Shown here piece after piece: positions 61,500-64,000 of a DNA stretch of 64,000 bases. A program made the translations under genes and the position numbers. Source of the stretch: Astrocystis sublimbata (taxonomy: Eukaryota; Ascomycota; Sordariomycetes; Xylariales; Xylariaceae); assembly GCA_022453515.1 (NCBI GenBank), contig JAJNNY010000026.1, positions 248,001-312,000 on the forward strand, read 5' to 3'. A model generated the notes under the pieces. The model did no database searches, had not been told where the DNA came from, and was given only the letters and a program-made list of their open reading frames with translations. Within the stretch, counting starts at the first letter, position 1. Each line of letters opens with the position of its first letter.

Positions 61500-64000
61500 A
61501 TGATGAAGCCCCGAAAGCGCGCGAGACCTTCCACCGAAACATCGTCTCCGTCGACGTCACAGCTCCCCAACACCAACACCACCGATGGTACATCATCGTC
61601 ACCTGGCATGCCGCCCGCGAAACCAGATGAGAAGCCAGACCAACCCTCCAGACCCGCCACACCCGCTACACCCGCCACCCAAACATCTCGCGATGGCAAA
61701 CGAGTAAGTCATTGATTGATTGCTTCTTTTCGTCTTTCTTTCGTGCTCGTCGGGTGCTGATCTTGCAGGTACGAAAGACGGACACCTGGTACGGCTCATG
61801 GCCGCGCGTTTCCAAGTCCTCCGCATCAATCAAGGTGGCTCGGGAGAATATAATGGGCAACACCCAACGGAACAAGGCACCAGCTGATTTCAGCCGCTTC
61901 GAGGCGAACAAGACGCCGTCATCAGAACCGGACAATCAGTCCGCGAAAACATGCCGCGCAACCGACGATGCTGGCACCGTCCCCGAAGCCGTGTCTGATA
62001 CCGGGGCCGATACCGAAGCACAAAAGGACCCGTCGGTTTGCGACGTCCACCAGCCGGAAGCCGTAAACACAACCAAGGACTCCGGAGACATGACTGTAAC
62101 CAGCAGACCTGTAACCTCGATACCTACCCCTGCGGAACCACTTCCCCAAGCACCACCAAGCTCCACCAGCTGGCTGCCATGGTTGGGTAGATCCGCAGAT
62201 ACATCAACAGCACCGGAGCCGAGCGTAGCCGTGCAGGGCAGCACCGATGACGCCCCAGCGCCTCCGGAGACGGCCGACCCAACGACACCCCTGGATGCAC
62301 CTGTTCAGGCGCAGCCGCCTCCAGAGTCTCTTAAGCCTGTGAAACAAGCAAGCTCCTGGTTTGGCTTTTGGCCCTCGTCGACGAATCCGAATGCGCAGGA
62401 AGGCGTGGAGCAGGAAAATATAAAAGTTGAAGAGCAAGAGCCAGGGCCAGAGCCAGAGCAGGGCCCGGATACCAAGGCAGACGAGGACATTGTGATGCAA
62501 GATGCTCCCCCGCCATCAACATTAGCATCTGCAACCACTCAACCATCAAGCGGATCAACATGGGCTTTCTGGTCTAGGGATACACAATCTCGGAAGACAG
62601 GCGACGAAACAACTTCTGCTGAACAAGGCGAGTTGGCTGTCATTGGCGACGGCTCGGAGACGAGCCCGAGAAAATCCAGTGTCGAGGTTCACGAAGAGAC
62701 CAGTAACAAAACCGTGCCTTCGAAGAAACCCTTGCAGGAACGACCACCAAAGGGTACTTTGAGCAAGAAGACCGAAAGTGACCGACTCCAATTAACGACC
62801 CTAGAAGAGCCGCCTCTAGCCCGGCCAGGTACCTCAGATTCGGACCTAGCTACTAAAACCTTGACATCAAAGCCCACTGCGACTCCAGTCAGCAAAACCG
62901 TTGCCCCAAACTTACTTTTGCCCTCGTTCAAGAGCACCTACCGCATGAAAGAGAACCCATCGATCATCAAGCAAGTCACCCAGCTGCTTTTCAGGGCCAA
63001 GCAGCCACCAACATGTCACGTGTCACTTTCTAAAGACAAACCAACCATCAAGAAGGCTATTGCAATTGGAGTTCATGGACTCTATCCTGCCAGCTATTTG
63101 AGGCCCATGATAGGGCAGCCCACTGGGACCTCTCTACGGTTTGCAGGCCATTGTGCTGAAGCCGTCCGCAGATGGGCCGAAAGCAACGGCTCAAGTGACT
63201 GTGAGATAGAGAAGGTTGCGCTCGAGGGAGAAGGCAAAATCGCCGACCGCGTCGGTAGCTTGTGGAAGCTGCTGTTGAACTGGGTCGAGCAGTTAAGAAA
63301 CGCAGACTTTGTAATGTTAGCATGCCATTCCCAAGGTGTACCAGTCGGCATCATGCTCTTGGCAAAGTTGATCGATCTGGGAGTCATTGCCAACTCCCGT
63401 GTCGGGGTTTGCGCTATGGCTGGTGTGTCGCTCGGGCCATTTCCCGACTACAAGTCGGGCATGGGCATGTTAATGGGTTCCGCCGCCGAGCTATGGCAGT
63501 TCGCCAATCCCGATAGTGACATTTCTAAGCGTTATAGGCATGCCTTAAAGACGGTCGTCGACCATGGTGTGCGCATTACGGTAAGCCGGCTGTTGGATCA
63601 CTTTTGCGCTTCCCGTCTCTTGCCCCATCCAGAATTGGAACGACGACTAATACGTGCTTGCAGTATGTGGGTAGCATCGATGATCAATTAGTGCCACTGG
63701 AATCCGCACTATACAGCCCTGTCTGCCATCCGTACATATACCGGGCAGTCTTTATCGACGGTCGAATTCATGCGCCGGACTTTATTGCCCACCTCGTAGG
63801 GTTCGCTCTCAAGCTGCGAAACTTGGGCATAACCGATCATGGACTCATTCGAGAGCTGTCGACGCCGCTCGCAGGCAGTTTATATACGGGCGAGGGCCAT
63901 TCGAGACTGTATGATGATAGTCAGGTGTATGAGTAAGTTGTGCCTCCAAGTCACACAGGCCCTTTTCTTTGGATGTCGTAGCAATACTGACCAGGCCAAG
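61500..64000 (+). CDS. alpha/beta-hydrolase-like fungal protein, 3' partial
   Basis: Exons 61500-61703, 61769-63580, 63664-63932 and 63982 to beyond the right edge. All three introns (65, 83 and 49 nt) have GTAAG donors; the last is inferred because it turns VYE-stop into VYDNTDQAK and leaves the frame open at base 64000. If unspliced, the protein would stop at 63936. The N-terminus has a basic MMKPRKRARPS stretch and a long disordered Pro/Ser/Thr-rich arm with four tryptophan-pair motifs (near residues 73, 201, 262 and 331). The C-terminal half (from about residue 450) is an alpha/beta-hydrolase-type fold: AIAIGVHGLYPASYL (oxyanion-like HG), LACHSQGVPVGIML (nucleophile elbow) and VGSIDDQLVPLESAL (possible Asp region), with HAPDFIAHL downstream. 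It resembles the conserved fungal YMC020W-like hydrolases; substrate unknown. Confidence 0.85.

Overview
The window looks like nuclear DNA of a filamentous ascomycete, most likely a Sordariomycete and possibly Hypocreales. The evidence is: genes broken by short introns (49-190 nt) with GTAAGT-like donors and CTAAC branch points; proteins typical of ascomycetes; CA-rich or pyrimidine-rich leaders; and many short GGTA/TACC words (taggtaggtacctac) scattered through the non-coding DNA. The order-level guess is inference. I see no tRNA, rRNA, CRISPR array, intact transposon or biosynthetic cluster.

Layout, left to right. A 5'-truncated ketopantoate-reductase-like gene (to 1076, +) is followed by 8 kb without a recognisable gene. 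Next comes a SANT/Myb DNA-binding protein (9078-10361, -), then an 11 kb gene-poor stretch rich in simple repeats. A 57-residue secreted cysteine-rich protein gene (21294-21467, -) lies at its far end; it was found by eye and has a TATA box and an apparent 3'UTR intron. Core housekeeping genes follow: a SWI/SNF-type chromatin-remodelling ATPase with bromodomain (23784-28165, -), a WDR70-like WD40 protein (29879-31633, -) and a NIPA-type magnesium transporter (32774-34973, +). A bHLH transcription factor with a previously hidden first exon (36836-38045, -) comes next. After another 13.7 kb desert come a CRIB-domain protein (51771-54134, +), the ribosome-biogenesis factor RRP5 (55289-60870, -) and an alpha/beta-hydrolase-like protein that runs off the right edge (61500 to beyond 64000, +).

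The genes do not form a pathway. Three gene pairs are divergent and share intergenic promoters (WDR70/NIPA, bHLH/CRIB, RRP5/hydrolase). The RRP5/hydrolase intergene holds a palindrome containing the PAC core in both orientations. The Myb and bHLH genes each have very long upstream DNA, which suits complex developmental regulation, although transcribed non-coding RNA cannot be excluded.

The main points for follow-up are the small secreted protein, a GC-AG intron in the Myb gene, two GTTCGT splice donors, four spaced W-x(2-3)-W motifs in the disordered arm of the hydrolase, the CRIB protein, and the repeat and inverted-repeat islands of the deserts. I did not find a clearly new multi-gene system.
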